Positions 36,811 to 45,083 of a stretch of DNA of 64,000 nt are shown piece after piece. Source of the DNA: Marinomonas spartinae (lineage in GTDB: Bacteria; Pseudomonadota; Gammaproteobacteria; Pseudomonadales; Marinomonadaceae). The position numbers and the translations under genes are program-made. The stretch covers positions 186,001-250,000 of the forward strand of contig NZ_FLOB01000004.1 in assembly GCF_900089775.1 (NCBI RefSeq). The letters are read 5' to 3'. Within the stretch, counting starts at the first letter, position 1, and each line of letters begins with the position of its first letter. Under the pieces are notes generated by a model. The model did no database searches. It saw only the letters and a program-made list of their open reading frames with translations, and was not told the origin of the DNA.

Positions 36811-37763
36811 ACTTTCTTTAACTCACCTGATTTGTTCAGCTGGTACTCGTCAAAGTCATTGGCAAGATATAGTCTACCTGAGTAACAGGCTTTGGCTTCT
36901 TGGTAAATATCCTCTATGGAAGGGGAGGCGTTGGGGTTGGATTGGTAGCGCGGGCTAAAGTGTGTCAGCACTAAATTAGGAATATTGGTGCGCTGGGCAA
37001 ATTCCGCTACCTGCTCAGCATAACTATGACCATAGCTATTTCCCGCTTTTTCGGCGATTTCCTTTGTATAAGTGGCTTCATGAACAAGCACGTTTGCCTC
37101 GTGACTAAATTGCGATAGCCGTTCAGGCTGGTCATTATCTCCTGCAATAATCATTTTGCGCGGGTGCTTATCGTATAGCAGGTAGTCGTTACTGCTGAGC
37201 AATTTGCCATTATGCTCAATATCCTGCCCCTTTTTTAATTGTCCCCAAAGTGGGCCTCTAGGGATGCCATGTAACGCCAACTTCTCAACGTCTAAACTAG
37301 GGTTGATATCTTTCTCAATAAAGCTATAGGCATAAGATGGTACTCTATGGGAAAGCGCTTCTGTCTCCACTCGCACATTTCTGAAATCGACAGACGGTAA
37401 ATCATCAGAGCCTATAAACTCTAATGCAAACGGCAAATATAACTGGGTATGCCGTTGCGTGGCCTCGACCCATTCTTTCACACCACTTGGTGCAATAATC
37501 TTCAAAGGCTCTTTTCGGCCACTCATTCCCGCGCTTGCGAGAATGCCCGGGAGGCCATAGCAGTGATCACCATGAATATGGGTGATAAAGATGGCTTGCA
37601 AGGAGTTGGCCGACAAATTGGTATGCAGAATTTGATGCTGTGTTCCTTCCCCGCAATCGATAAGATACCAGCCACTGCCTTTTTCTTCACGAACGGCGAT
37701 GCCCGTCACATTCCTAGTTTTAGTAGGAACACCAGATGATGTTCCAAGAAAGACTATATTCAT
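36807..37763 (-). CDS. rnz: ribonuclease Z (MBL-fold tRNA 3' processing enzyme)
   Basis: Metallo-beta-lactamase-fold enzyme of the RNase Z group, 318 residues. The zinc motif is HIHGDHCYGLPG near 62-73, with MIIAGDND near 208 for the bridging Asp and LTHFSPRY near 272 for the last His. DCGEGTQHQ near 36-44 is also characteristic. The flexible-arm segment GIPRGPLWGQLKKGQ near 164 supports RNase Z over a generic MBL hydrolase. The gene is intact; a decayed partial copy of its 3' half is at 39732-39829. It ends in a 4-base overlap with the broken DUF3024 gene on the opposite strand. Confidence 0.92.
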   Translation of the reverse strand: MNIVFLGTSSGVPTKTRNVTGIAVREEKGSGWYLIDCGEGTQHQILHTNLSANSLQAIFITHIHGDHCYGLPGILASAGMSGRKEPLKIIAPSGVKEWVEATQRHTQLYLPFALEFIGSDDLPSVDFRNVRVETEALSHRVPSYAYSFIEKDINPSLDVEKLALHGIPRGPLWGQLKKGQDIEHNGKLLSSNDYLLYDKHPRKMIIAGDNDQPERLSQFSHEANVLVHEATYTKEIAEKAGNSYGHSYAEQVAEFAQRTNIPNLVLTHFSPRYQSNPNASPSIEDIYQEAKACYSGRLYLANDFDEYQLNKSGELKKV

Positions 37764-38240
37764 TAAAACCTACCCTAATCGCTACCAGCACTTGCTGAGA
37801 GATCTAAAAAGCAGTGTAAAGATACAGGCTATTTTTACTTTGGCAAATAAAATGCTCATTGCTGTGAACGAAGCATCACTTAATATGTTGATTTTTCACC
37901 GTACTTTAATGCAAATGGTTGAGAATCGGAAATAATAAGGGAGCCATTGTGATCAGGGGGCGCTTAGGGGACGAACACCTTTAGGCCAGTTAACTTTGTG
38001 ATGTATTTGAATAGAAAAGGGCGTTGACCCTGAGGACTGATGCTTGTTGCTTTCCCTTTTTTCAAGGAGTTAGGGTGGGGGGATTTGGTGTTTCTAGTCG
38101 AGTTAAGGTTTTGCTCAGGTCTTTATTGGTATTTTTACGCTTTTTTTACGGCTATTCTCGTTCTTTTTCTAGATATTTTATGCATTAAAAATTTATTATA
38201 GCGCGCACTAATGTAAAGGCTCACAGGAGCAAGTTTGTAG
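37764..38240. other. intergenic region with a degenerate repeat piece
   Basis: A 477-base gap between divergent rnz and trkH. At 37962-38095 it carries weathered pieces of the mosaic repeat: GGGGACGAACACCTTT, GAAAAGGGCGTTGACCC and CTTTCCCTTTTTTCAAGGAG (compare 33375, 33430 and 33490). The remaining parts should hold the rnz and trkH promoters; GGCTCACAGGAGCAAG just before trkH is its likely ribosome-binding region. A 78-codon frame at 37699 is not convincing. Confidence 0.5.
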
Positions 38241-39701
38241 ATGGGAAATAGTTCTAGGTTTAGCACAATATTGCATTTGTGCAGTTTTTTGGTGCTTCTT
38301 TATAGTCTCTCTATGCTGGTTCCCATTCTTATCAGCTTTATCTACGGAGAAAATGAGCTACATGCTTTTTTAATTACGTTTGTTGTTGCGTTTTCAATCG
38401 GCTTTATTGGCTGGAAAGCAACGGATAGCGGTGATAAGAACCTAAGAACCCGAGATGGTTTTATGGTTGCTGTTATTTTCTGGGTTAGCTTTTCTATCAT
38501 TAGTACCTTGCCCTTGTATCTTGATCGTCGTCTTGGTCTGTCAATGACGGATGCTCTTTTTGAAGGGATCTCAGGTATTACAACGACAGGGGCGTCTGTT
38601 CTTAGTCACATTGATACTTTGCCCAAGTCCATTTTGTACTACCGTGCTCAACTCAACTTTCTTGGTGGACTAGGGATCATCGTTTTAGCGGTTGCCGTCA
38701 TGCCGTTTTTGGGTATAGGGGGAGCAAAGCTTTATCAATCTGAAATGCCTGGCCCTATGAAAGAGGAGAAATTGACACCTAGACTGGCTGATACCGCTCG
38801 TAACTTATGGGTGATTTATACAGCAATGGCTGTATTGTGTGGATTGTCCTATTACGCTGCAGGGATGAACTGGTTTGATGCTTTATGTCATAGTTTATCA
38901 ACAGTGTCTTTGGGGGGCTTCTCTACCCATGACGACAGTTTAGGATATTATCATAGCGCACCGATTGAGATAGTGGGCGGTGTGTTTTCCATTTTAGCGG
39001 CACTTAACTTTTCTCTCTATTATATCGTTATTTTGAATCGCAGTTTTAAGCCTATCTTTAAAAATTCGGAAGTCCGTTTTTTTATTTTCGTCTTATTTAT
39101 TATAGTCAGTATTGTGTGTCTTGAGTTATACCGAACAGGCACGTTTGATGCTAAAGACTCGCTTGTTCACGGTTTTTTCCAAGCGGTGTCAATTATGACG
39201 GATAATGGACTAGGGGCGGGGAACTTCCCCCATTGGCCTGCTCAAGTTGTGTTACTACTTATGGGGGCGAGTTTTTTTGGCGGTTGTGTTGGCTCTACTT
39301 GTGGTGGTATCAAGGCAATGCGTTTTCTCCTTCTGTATCGCCAAGGTTCAAGAGAAATTGATCAGTTGATTCATCCAAATGCTGTTTATCAAATCAAGGT
39401 TGGAGGTGACTCTGTCTCAGATAGGGTAATTCAGTCGGTATGGGGGTTGTTCTTTCTCTTTATTTTCTTTTCTTGCGCCTTTATATGGGGATTAGTCGCA
39501 ATGGGGTACGACTTACCCACTGCATTTGGCACAGTCGCTGCCTGTATCAATAATATGGGGTTTGGCTATGGTGAGACGGCATCTGGTTTTGGTGGTTTGA
39601 CAGATCCAGCAAAATGGTTGATGTGTGTTGCGATGATCTTTGGTCGTTTGGAGATTTTCCCTGTTCTTATCGTATTATCTCGAACCTATTGGCGCTTCTA
39701 A
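38241..39701 (+). CDS. trkH: TrkH-type potassium uptake channel protein
   Basis: Inner-membrane ion-conducting subunit of the Trk potassium system. The 486 residues contain the four pore-loop filters: TTTGASV near 113-119, STVSLGGFST near 219-228, TDNGLGAGN near 315-323 and NNMGFGYG near 432-439. The family segment YRAQLNFLGGLGIIVLAVAVMP (two pieces) near 133-154 and the cytoplasmic loop SEMPGPMKEEKLTPR near 168 are present. AGGAG precedes the ATG. The TrkA regulatory subunit is not in this window, so it must be encoded elsewhere. Confidence 0.95.
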   Translation: MGNSSRFSTILHLCSFLVLLYSLSMLVPILISFIYGENELHAFLITFVVAFSIGFIGWKATDSGDKNLRTRDGFMVAVIFWVSFSIISTLPLYLDRRLGLSMTDALFEGISGITTTGASVLSHIDTLPKSILYYRAQLNFLGGLGIIVLAVAVMPFLGIGGAKLYQSEMPGPMKEEKLTPRLADTARNLWVIYTAMAVLCGLSYYAAGMNWFDALCHSLSTVSLGGFSTHDDSLGYYHSAPIEIVGGVFSILAALNFSLYYIVILNRSFKPIFKNSEVRFFIFVLFIIVSIVCLELYRTGTFDAKDSLVHGFFQAVSIMTDNGLGAGNFPHWPAQVVLLLMGASFFGGCVGSTCGGIKAMRFLLLYRQGSREIDQLIHPNAVYQIKVGGDSVSDRVIQSVWGLFFLFIFFSCAFIWGLVAMGYDLPTAFGTVAACINNMGFGYGETASGFGGLTDPAKWLMCVAMIFGRLEIFPVLIVLSRTYWRF

Positions 39702-39731
39702 TACTCTCTTGTTACTTGATGTATGAAGCGG

Positions 39732-39829
39732 TGATTTGTTCAACTGATACTCGTTAAGGTTAAGATATAGACTGCCTGTATAACAAGCTTTGGCCTTATG
39801 AATAAACACGTTTGCCCCATGGCAATTTA
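39732..39829 (-). pseudogene. decayed fragment of an rnz copy
   Basis: On the minus strand this reads ANVFIHKAKACYTGSLYL then NLNEYQLNKS. It matches two separate parts of intact Rnz, ANVLVHEA and AKACYSGRLYLANDFDEYQLNKS, joined at a short shared Glu-Ala segment with about 180 bases lost. At DNA level GATTTGTTCA, GATATAG and CACGTTTGCC are shared with the intact gene. A 67-codon frame through it (39675-39878) is not a real gene. Confidence 0.85.
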
Positions 39830-39997
39830 TCGTTGAGTAGTCTGTAACGACTGTAATGGGCGTCTTATTAGTGTCCAAAATGCCCCAATCTGCTCTCTTG
39901 CACTCAAGAAAAGTATGATATGTTGAATCATACGAGCCTGTGTTATTGAGCCGTTAACATACTCATTTATTCCATCTAGCTGTTAAAGGGAGAAAGA

Positions 39998-40429
39998 GTG
40001 GAAGTCCAATTTTTAGAGAAAAACTCTGATTATGCATCCGTACTGGAAGTGTTGTTACAACTTCGTACGACTTATAATGTCGATTCTTTGTCTGCTCAAA
40101 TCGACAAACAGCAATCGAATGGCTATCAAGTCGTCTATGTTAAATCATCAGAGGGTGTATTGGCTGTCGCTGGGTTCAGCGTTGGTGAAAAACTCGCGTG
40201 GGGTAAACATATTTACATCGAAGATTTGGTTACCAACCCTGAGTCTCGTTCCCGTGGTGTGGGTAAGTTTTTTATGGATTGGTTCAAATCCTATGCTTTG
40301 GAAAAGGGTTGTGGGCAAATTCACTTAGATTCTGGTGTTCAGCGTTTTCCCGCACATAAGTTTTATTTACGTGAAGGTTTCAATATTGCAAGTCATCACT
40401 TTTCAATGGTTGGCATACAAAAAAGCTAA
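39998..40429 (+). CDS. GNAT family N-acetyltransferase
   Basis: A 143-residue acetyltransferase fold: VLAVAGFSVGE as strand 4, IYIEDLVTNPESRSRGVGKFFMDWF near 68-92 with the acetyl-CoA pyrophosphate loop R-S-R-G-V-G, and FYLREGFNIASHHF near 121-134. The start codon is GTG, with AAAGGGAGAAAG upstream. Substrate unknown. It lies alone between the rnz remnant and an NTase-fold gene. Confidence 0.88.
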   Translation: MEVQFLEKNSDYASVLEVLLQLRTTYNVDSLSAQIDKQQSNGYQVVYVKSSEGVLAVAGFSVGEKLAWGKHIYIEDLVTNPESRSRGVGKFFMDWFKSYALEKGCGQIHLDSGVQRFPAHKFYLREGFNIASHHFSMVGIQKS

Positions 40430-40491
40430 CTGAGGGCTTTAGCCAGTTTGTATATCAGACGTTTTTACCATCAGATGAATAAGGTCTCTAG

Positions 40492-40974
40492 ATGAGTGAT
40501 AGAGTGAAAGACGCTTTGAGTTGGCTTAAGGGAATATTGGAGTCAGAAGGCATCGACTATCAGATTGTTGGAGGGTTGGCGGCAATCATTCACGGCGGCA
40601 GTCGAGAAGTTGCTGATATTGACCTGTATATCCGTAATTCAGACGCCAATAAACTGTTAACTAGGGTTTCTTCATATCTTTCAAAGCCTTTAATGCGCTA
40701 CGCTGAATATGGCTGGGATTTAGAGTATTTTCAGCTAATCTATCATTCACAAAAAATAGAAATTGGTTTATCTCAGGAGACTCGAATTCAATCAGTCGTC
40801 GATGGCTCGTGGCACAGGTTGGAAATAGACTTTTCTAAATCAATGCCACTATGCTATCAAGGCATCGAAGTGCCCGTTATCCCTAAAGACGAATTAATCA
40901 GGTATAAACGTTTACTTAACAGGGAAGTGGATATAACCGATATACAAGAGCTGACGTTAAATTCAGCATTATAA
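40492..40974 (+). CDS. nucleotidyltransferase-fold protein (AbiEii/MNT-like)
   Basis: The 160-residue protein has the polymerase-beta-type nucleotidyltransferase signature IVGGLAAIIHGGSREVADIDLYI near 25-47: the GG pair, and Asp42 and Asp44 for metal binding. A further acidic or hydrophobic strand follows (KIEIGLSQ). The family includes stand-alone MNT/AbiEii-like proteins, some of them toxin or antitoxin partners, but no HEPN or AbiEi partner is next to it. It starts 62 bases after the GNAT gene. The function is unassigned. Confidence 0.7.
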   Translation: MSDRVKDALSWLKGILESEGIDYQIVGGLAAIIHGGSREVADIDLYIRNSDANKLLTRVSSYLSKPLMRYAEYGWDLEYFQLIYHSQKIEIGLSQETRIQSVVDGSWHRLEIDFSKSMPLCYQGIEVPVIPKDELIRYKRLLNREVDITDIQELTLNSAL

Positions 40975-41102
40975 AATAGATTGATATACGAAAAAGTGGC
41001 GATTATAAAAAACGCGTAACTAAAGGCTAACTATATCCTAAAAAATGGTGACTATGCTGGTTTACTCAGGTGCTAGCAGCCTCTTATTAGAAAAGGAACT
41101 CT

Positions 41103-41711
41103 ATGTATATTCCGAACAATATTAAAATGCAAGATAGGTCTGTTATTCATAATTTTATCAATGAATTCGGCTTTGGCATAATGGTGTCTACCTCACTGAC
41201 AGGAACACATATTCCATTTGTTTTACATTCTGACGAAGGGGAGAATGGGGTTCTTTATAGTCACTGTGCTAAAGCTAATACTCACTGGAAAGAGCTTGAG
41301 GGAGCGGATGTCTTAATTGTATTTTCTGGCCCTCATAGCTACATATCTCCTAACTGGTATGCTCAATCACCAGCGGTACCGACATGGAATTATGCTGCCG
41401 TACATGCATATGGGAAAGTATCCCTTTTAAACGACAAACAAACCCTTGAAGCGGTTGAAGAAGTTGTGCATCAGTATGAACCTGAGCTTCTTGTTAAACG
41501 AGATGTAATAACGGACGAATTTAGGGATAAACTTCTACCTGCTATTGTGGGTTTTAAAGTGGAATTATCACATATTGAAGGTAAGTTAAAATTGGGGCAA
41601 CAAAGAAAAACGGATGATCAGGCTGGTGTTTATAATGCTCTGAAAAATTCTCAAGACTTAGGTGCTCAAAGTCTTGCTAACTACATGGATAAACTATCAC
41701 TAGGTAAATAA
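41103..41711 (+). CDS. PaiB-type FMN-binding regulator-like protein
   Basis: The 202 residues match the PaiB family: MYIPNNIKMQD at the start, the split-barrel FMN-binding fold with THIPFVL near 37, GVLYSHCAKANTHWKEL near 52-68, VLIVFSGPHSYISPNWY near 73-89, VPTWNYAAVHAYGKV near 95-109 and the C-terminal GFKVELSHIEGKLKLGQQR. PaiB in Bacillus affects sporulation and protease genes, and relatives may act as flavin-dependent enzymes; in this bacterium the role is unknown. AAAAGGAACTCT precedes the ATG. Confidence 0.88.
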   Translation: MYIPNNIKMQDRSVIHNFINEFGFGIMVSTSLTGTHIPFVLHSDEGENGVLYSHCAKANTHWKELEGADVLIVFSGPHSYISPNWYAQSPAVPTWNYAAVHAYGKVSLLNDKQTLEAVEEVVHQYEPELLVKRDVITDEFRDKLLPAIVGFKVELSHIEGKLKLGQQRKTDDQAGVYNALKNSQDLGAQSLANYMDKLSLGK

Positions 41712-42019
41712 ATGATTAATAAGACGTCTTATCTTCGTTTTCCCCAGCTCTGTTTTGGCAATAGTATGGGGTTCCCTAGATCGTTAGTTTAGGCATATTT
41801 AATTAATTATCATAAATGGAATAAAAAGGCTGATTATATTCTTAAAATCTGAAGCTTAATATACCGGTAACGCGATGAGAAAGACTGACGATGTGTATTG
41901 TTTTTTTACGATATAAAGAAAATAAAAAGTCATCTTTTTGACATAACGTCTCGATAAAATCCTCGTTAAGATTGGTTTTTCTATGATGGTCTGCTGTGCA
42001 ATATGACGAAGGTGAATAG
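41712..42019. other. intergenic gap, mostly featureless
   Basis: A 308-base AT-rich gap between PaiB-like and HAD genes. It holds a perfect 14-bp palindrome ATAAGACGTCTTAT (41719-41732) seven bases after the PaiB-like stop, which may be part of a weak terminator. Nothing else could be recognised. Confidence 0.4.
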
Positions 42020-42637
42020 ATGCAACTAGGCAACATTAAGAACGTCGTGTTTGATATCGGCAATGTGATGGTTCGTTGGTCTCCTATCGAGGTGGTAAGG
42101 CTGACTTTCGGTAACATGGAAGATATGGAGCAGTATGCAAAAGACCTTTTCCATAGTCGTATCTGGGTGTACCTGAATAAAGGACTAGTGACTGAAGCAG
42201 AAGCCAAGCATCAATACCAGGCGTCCATGGGGTTGTCTGAATCAGAGTGTGAGCGACTGTTTTATTATGTCAAACACTCCCAGATTTTGTTGTTTGGATC
42301 CGTCGATTTGCTGAAACGTGTGAAAGCGGCAGGCTATGGCGTTTACGCACTTACTGATAATGTGGTTAAGACGGTGGAGTATCTACAGTCCACTTATGAT
42401 TTTTGGTCTGAATTTGATGGTGTCGTTGTATCAGCTAATATTGGTGTTATGAAGCCTCAAGCAGAAATTTACCAGTTATTGTTGTGTCAATATGACTTAA
42501 CAGCCTCTGAAACCGTTTTTATCGATGATATGTCCTATAACGTAGAAGGGGCTGAAGCGGTTGGTATGCCAGCCATACAATTTAAAAATGCAGAGCAATG
42601 TGAGTTAGCGTTAAAGGAACTCGGGCTGAGTTTCTAG
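42020..42637 (+). CDS. HAD-like phosphatase (YihX-type)
   Basis: Haloacid dehalogenase superfamily hydrolase of 205 residues. Motif I is VVFDIGNVMVRW near 9-20 with Asp12 as nucleophile; the DxGN form is shared with E. coli YihX, an alpha-glucose-1-phosphate phosphatase. Motif II is YALTDN near 111-116, motif III Lys in GVMKPQAEIYQ near 141 and motif IV FIDDMSYNVEGA near 164-175. Substrate cannot be fixed from sequence. GAAGGTG upstream serves as ribosome-binding site. Confidence 0.88.
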   Translation: MQLGNIKNVVFDIGNVMVRWSPIEVVRLTFGNMEDMEQYAKDLFHSRIWVYLNKGLVTEAEAKHQYQASMGLSESECERLFYYVKHSQILLFGSVDLLKRVKAAGYGVYALTDNVVKTVEYLQSTYDFWSEFDGVVVSANIGVMKPQAEIYQLLLCQYDLTASETVFIDDMSYNVEGAEAVGMPAIQFKNAEQCELALKELGLSF

Positions 42638-42763
42638 TTGGCTTGTGCTTTTAAGGTTGCCTTATTAAGGTTATTAACTAGTGTGTCCTGCTCGTCTCCA
42701 GATTGATAATCCCTTTTTTAGTCTGTATGTTAAAAAAACACGTTTATCAAGTTAGGAGTTCTG

Positions 42764-43495
42764 TTGAATATTCTCATTGTGCATTGTCATCCAGAAGCCA
42801 ATTCATTTAATGGTGCATTAACCAATACCGCTGTTAATGCCTTTGAAAGTTTAGGGCACAATGTTGTTGTGTCTGACTTATATGCCGAGGGTTTTGATCC
42901 CGTTGAAAAAGCCGAACACTATCAAAATAGAGTGAACACGGAACGGTTTGATATACTTTCAGAGCAAAGACATGCTTATAAAACCGATACGCTTCCAGAA
43001 GAGGTGAAGCGTGAAATAAGCCGTTTAGAAGCCTGTGATTTACTGATCTTGCAATTTCCCATGTGGTGGCATCAGCAGCCAGCCATGCTAAAGGGGTGGT
43101 TCGATAGGGTGTTTGTTGGTGGTGGACTTTATACCAGTAAGATGCGCTATGACAAAGGCTATTTTAAAGGCAAAAGAGCGATTTGTTCCGTTACCTCTGG
43201 GGCGCCATTATCCACTTTTACCCAAAATGGACGCGGTGGCGGAGTAATAGAAGACTTATTACGTTCCATGAATTTTTCTTTGCACTATATGGGGTTTAGT
43301 GTGTACCCGCCTTATCTGTCTACTGAAATACAAAACAAAGGTTTCACTTACAAATCACCGGAGCAGTTCGAAGCAGATTTAAAAGCAAACCTGACCGATT
43401 GGCATTCCTATCTTACCCATTTGGACGACCTTGAGCCATTACGTTTTGCTGGCTGGGAGGATTGGGACGAGAAGGGGGCCGAAGCGACAGTGTGA
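42764..43495 (+). CDS. flavodoxin-fold NAD(P)H dehydrogenase (quinone)
   Basis: FMN/FAD-binding NAD(P)H:quinone oxidoreductase of the MdaB/NQO1-like group. The 243 residues contain VHCHPEANSFNGALTNTA near 6-23 as phosphate loop, LLILQFPMWWHQQPAMLKGWFDRVFVGGG (two pieces) near 92-120 and a VTSGAP segment near 144. The start codon is TTG at 42764 with TTAGGAG 6 bases upstream; no better ATG is available in this position. The gene is intact, in contrast to the truncated flavodoxin gene at 12501. The thr-leader element follows 50 bases later. Confidence 0.85.
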   Translation: MNILIVHCHPEANSFNGALTNTAVNAFESLGHNVVVSDLYAEGFDPVEKAEHYQNRVNTERFDILSEQRHAYKTDTLPEEVKREISRLEACDLLILQFPMWWHQQPAMLKGWFDRVFVGGGLYTSKMRYDKGYFKGKRAICSVTSGAPLSTFTQNGRGGGVIEDLLRSMNFSLHYMGFSVYPPYLSTEIQNKGFTYKSPEQFEADLKANLTDWHSYLTHLDDLEPLRFAGWEDWDEKGAEATV

Positions 43496-43546
43496 TATTT
43501 GACAGGATATTGCCATGGCGGCATTTAAGTGATAAAAATATTGGTT

Positions 43547-43618
43547 ATGAATCGATTATTTTGTTTTTTCAAAGGCAACACCGCTACCACCACGACCACA
43601 AGGTTGTTTGGAGGGTAG
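43547..43618 (+). CDS. threonine-rich leader peptide of the ThrRS-like gene
   Basis: A 23-codon frame from ATG 43547 to TAG 43616. It encodes MNRLFCFFKG, then NTATTTTT (six Thr codons in eight: ACC at 43580, 43586, 43589 and 43595, ACG 43592, ACA 43598), then RLFGG. This is the layout of amino-acid leader peptides such as thrL. Its stop codon lies 14 bases before a strong terminator and 115 bases before a threonyl-tRNA synthetase-like gene. The ribosome-binding site is weak (AAGTGAT). Too short to be assessed by composition; the case rests on the Thr run, the terminator and the downstream gene. Confidence 0.75.
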   Translation: MNRLFCFFKGNTATTTTTRLFGG

Positions 43619-43669
43619 TTGTTGTTTGATTAAAAAAGCCCTCTGAGCGAATTGCCAGAGGGCTTTTTT
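43584..43669 (+). promoter_or_regulatory. transcription attenuator (antiterminator/terminator) before the ThrRS-like gene
   Basis: The terminator has arms AAAAAAGCCCTCTG (43632-43645) and CAGAGGGCTTTTTT (43656-43669). GGAGGG (43610-43615), at the end of the leader, can instead pair with CCCTCT (43639-43644) in the terminator's first arm, and CTACC inside the Thr codons (43584-43588) can pair with GGTAG (43614-43618). A ribosome stalled on the Thr codons would free GGAGGG and prevent the terminator, so low charged tRNA-Thr should raise expression. Confidence 0.75.
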
Positions 43670-43732
43670 AATGTCTATTTCCTGTTATTCGCTCAGAGTT
43701 TTTCACTCAATGTCTTTCATTAGGAGAAAGAA

Positions 43733-44917
43733 ATGAAAACTCATCGCGAACTAGCAGAACAGCTCGATCTATTTCACTCAGAACAGCAAGCCCCCGGAAT
43801 GCTTTTTTGGCACCCGAATGGCTGGTATTTGTTCCAAAAGATACAAGAACATATGCGACGCTGTTATCGCCAATATGGTTTTAAAGAAGTGCGTACGCCT
43901 CAGCTTATGAAAAAGTCCCTGTGGCAGGTTTCAGGTCATATGGCTATGTATGCAGACGATATGTTCTTTGGTGGCGAGCAAAACGGTGATCAAGAATATG
44001 CGTTGAAACCGATGTCTTGTCCCGCTCATATACTGATGTATAAACGGGGTGTACACAGCTACCGTGATTTACCACTTAGGCTGTTTGAATTTGGTTTAGT
44101 GCATCGTAATGAATCGTCTGGGTCGTTAAATGGTAGCCTACGTTTACGACAGTTTACTCAGGACGATGCCCATGTTTTTTGTGCTTGGTCTCAGGCTAAA
44201 CAAGAAATTTGCTTATTTCTTAAGCGCGCTAAACAAATTTATAACGACTACGGTTATCAAGCCTTAGAGGTGAAAATCTCCACTCAACCAGAGCAGGCTC
44301 TAGGTGATGAGGCGACTTGGCGCCGAGCGGAGGAGATACTTAAGTCGGCTTGTCAGTTAGAAAAGGTTCCCTATGAGATCCAAGTCGGTGAGGGGGCGTT
44401 TTATGGGCCGAAAATAGAGCTGGCATTACAAGACGCCATGGGACGAATTTGGCAATGTGGAACGGTCCAACTGGACTTCAATTTGCCAGAGCGCTTTGCC
44501 CTAGAATTCAATAATGACCAAGGCGAAGTGGAACGCCCCATTATTTTGCACCAAGCAGTGTATGGCTCGATAGAACGATGGATCGGCATACTGCTCGAAG
44601 TGTCGCAAGGTGTATTGCCTGAATGGGTGCATCCACAACCCGTTGCATTAGTGACAGTGGATGATTCCGTCTTAGACTACGCTAATCAAATACGCGTCAA
44701 CCTAGAGCAAGAAGACATCAATGTGCTGTGTGAGTTTGGTGACCATTCTGTTGGTCGTAAAATTAAACGCGGCTTTGAGCTGAAAATCCCCAATATCATT
44801 ATCATTGGCGCGCAAGAAGCCAAAACAGCGAGCCTCTCTATCCGGCGGGGTAAGCAGATAGAGGTCATCAAGGAAAACGAACTGGTGTCGTTTTTGAAAG
44901 CCAAACAAGGTAGATAA
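43733..44917 (+). CDS. threonyl-tRNA synthetase-like protein without TGS and editing domains
   Basis: The 394 residues align with the catalytic and anticodon-binding parts of ThrRS; E. coli residue numbers equal these plus 238 across the core. Zinc ligands Cys96, His147 and His273 are kept, as are motif 2 (Arg125 in HRNE), Asp145 in TQDDAH, and motif 3 Arg282 in GSIERWIG. The anticodon-binding domain runs from about 300. The N-terminal TGS and editing domains are absent, and MNCPGH has become MSCPAH, HRA has become HQA (Gln274). AGGAGA lies upstream. It is likely a second copy, since the full thrS normally sits with infC elsewhere. It may charge tRNA-Thr without proofreading or act on another substrate. 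Confidence 0.88.
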   Translation: MKTHRELAEQLDLFHSEQQAPGMLFWHPNGWYLFQKIQEHMRRCYRQYGFKEVRTPQLMKKSLWQVSGHMAMYADDMFFGGEQNGDQEYALKPMSCPAHILMYKRGVHSYRDLPLRLFEFGLVHRNESSGSLNGSLRLRQFTQDDAHVFCAWSQAKQEICLFLKRAKQIYNDYGYQALEVKISTQPEQALGDEATWRRAEEILKSACQLEKVPYEIQVGEGAFYGPKIELALQDAMGRIWQCGTVQLDFNLPERFALEFNNDQGEVERPIILHQAVYGSIERWIGILLEVSQGVLPEWVHPQPVALVTVDDSVLDYANQIRVNLEQEDINVLCEFGDHSVGRKIKRGFELKIPNIIIIGAQEAKTASLSIRRGKQIEVIKENELVSFLKAKQGR

Positions 44918-44948
44918 AAGGGGCGTATTATGACCAGCGAAACCAGAT

Positions 44949-44977
44949 AGGCCGCCAAGCAATTGGCGGCCTTTATT
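44949..44977 (+). terminator. intrinsic terminator after the ThrRS-like gene
   Basis: Arms AGGCCGCCAA (44949) and TTGGCGGCCT (44963) around GCAA, followed by TTATTT; 31 bases after the stop codon. Confidence 0.85.
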
Positions 44978-45083
44978 TAGTAGCATGAGCCTATTAGTTT
45001 TGTACTACTTAGGCAGAACGCTAACATACGGTATTTTGTTATAGAGGTCTGTCGATGGAGATGGAGTTTCTATGAGTGAATAA

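Noticed and set aside
39675..39878. 67-codon minus-strand frame after trkH as a gene
   Set aside because: Its recognisable part is a fragment of rnz with an internal deletion, so it is called as a remnant.
43560..43732. T-box riboswitch upstream of the ThrRS-like gene
   Set aside because: No T-box sequence (TGGNACCGCG) or specifier-loop layout is seen; the Thr-rich leader frame explains the terminator better.
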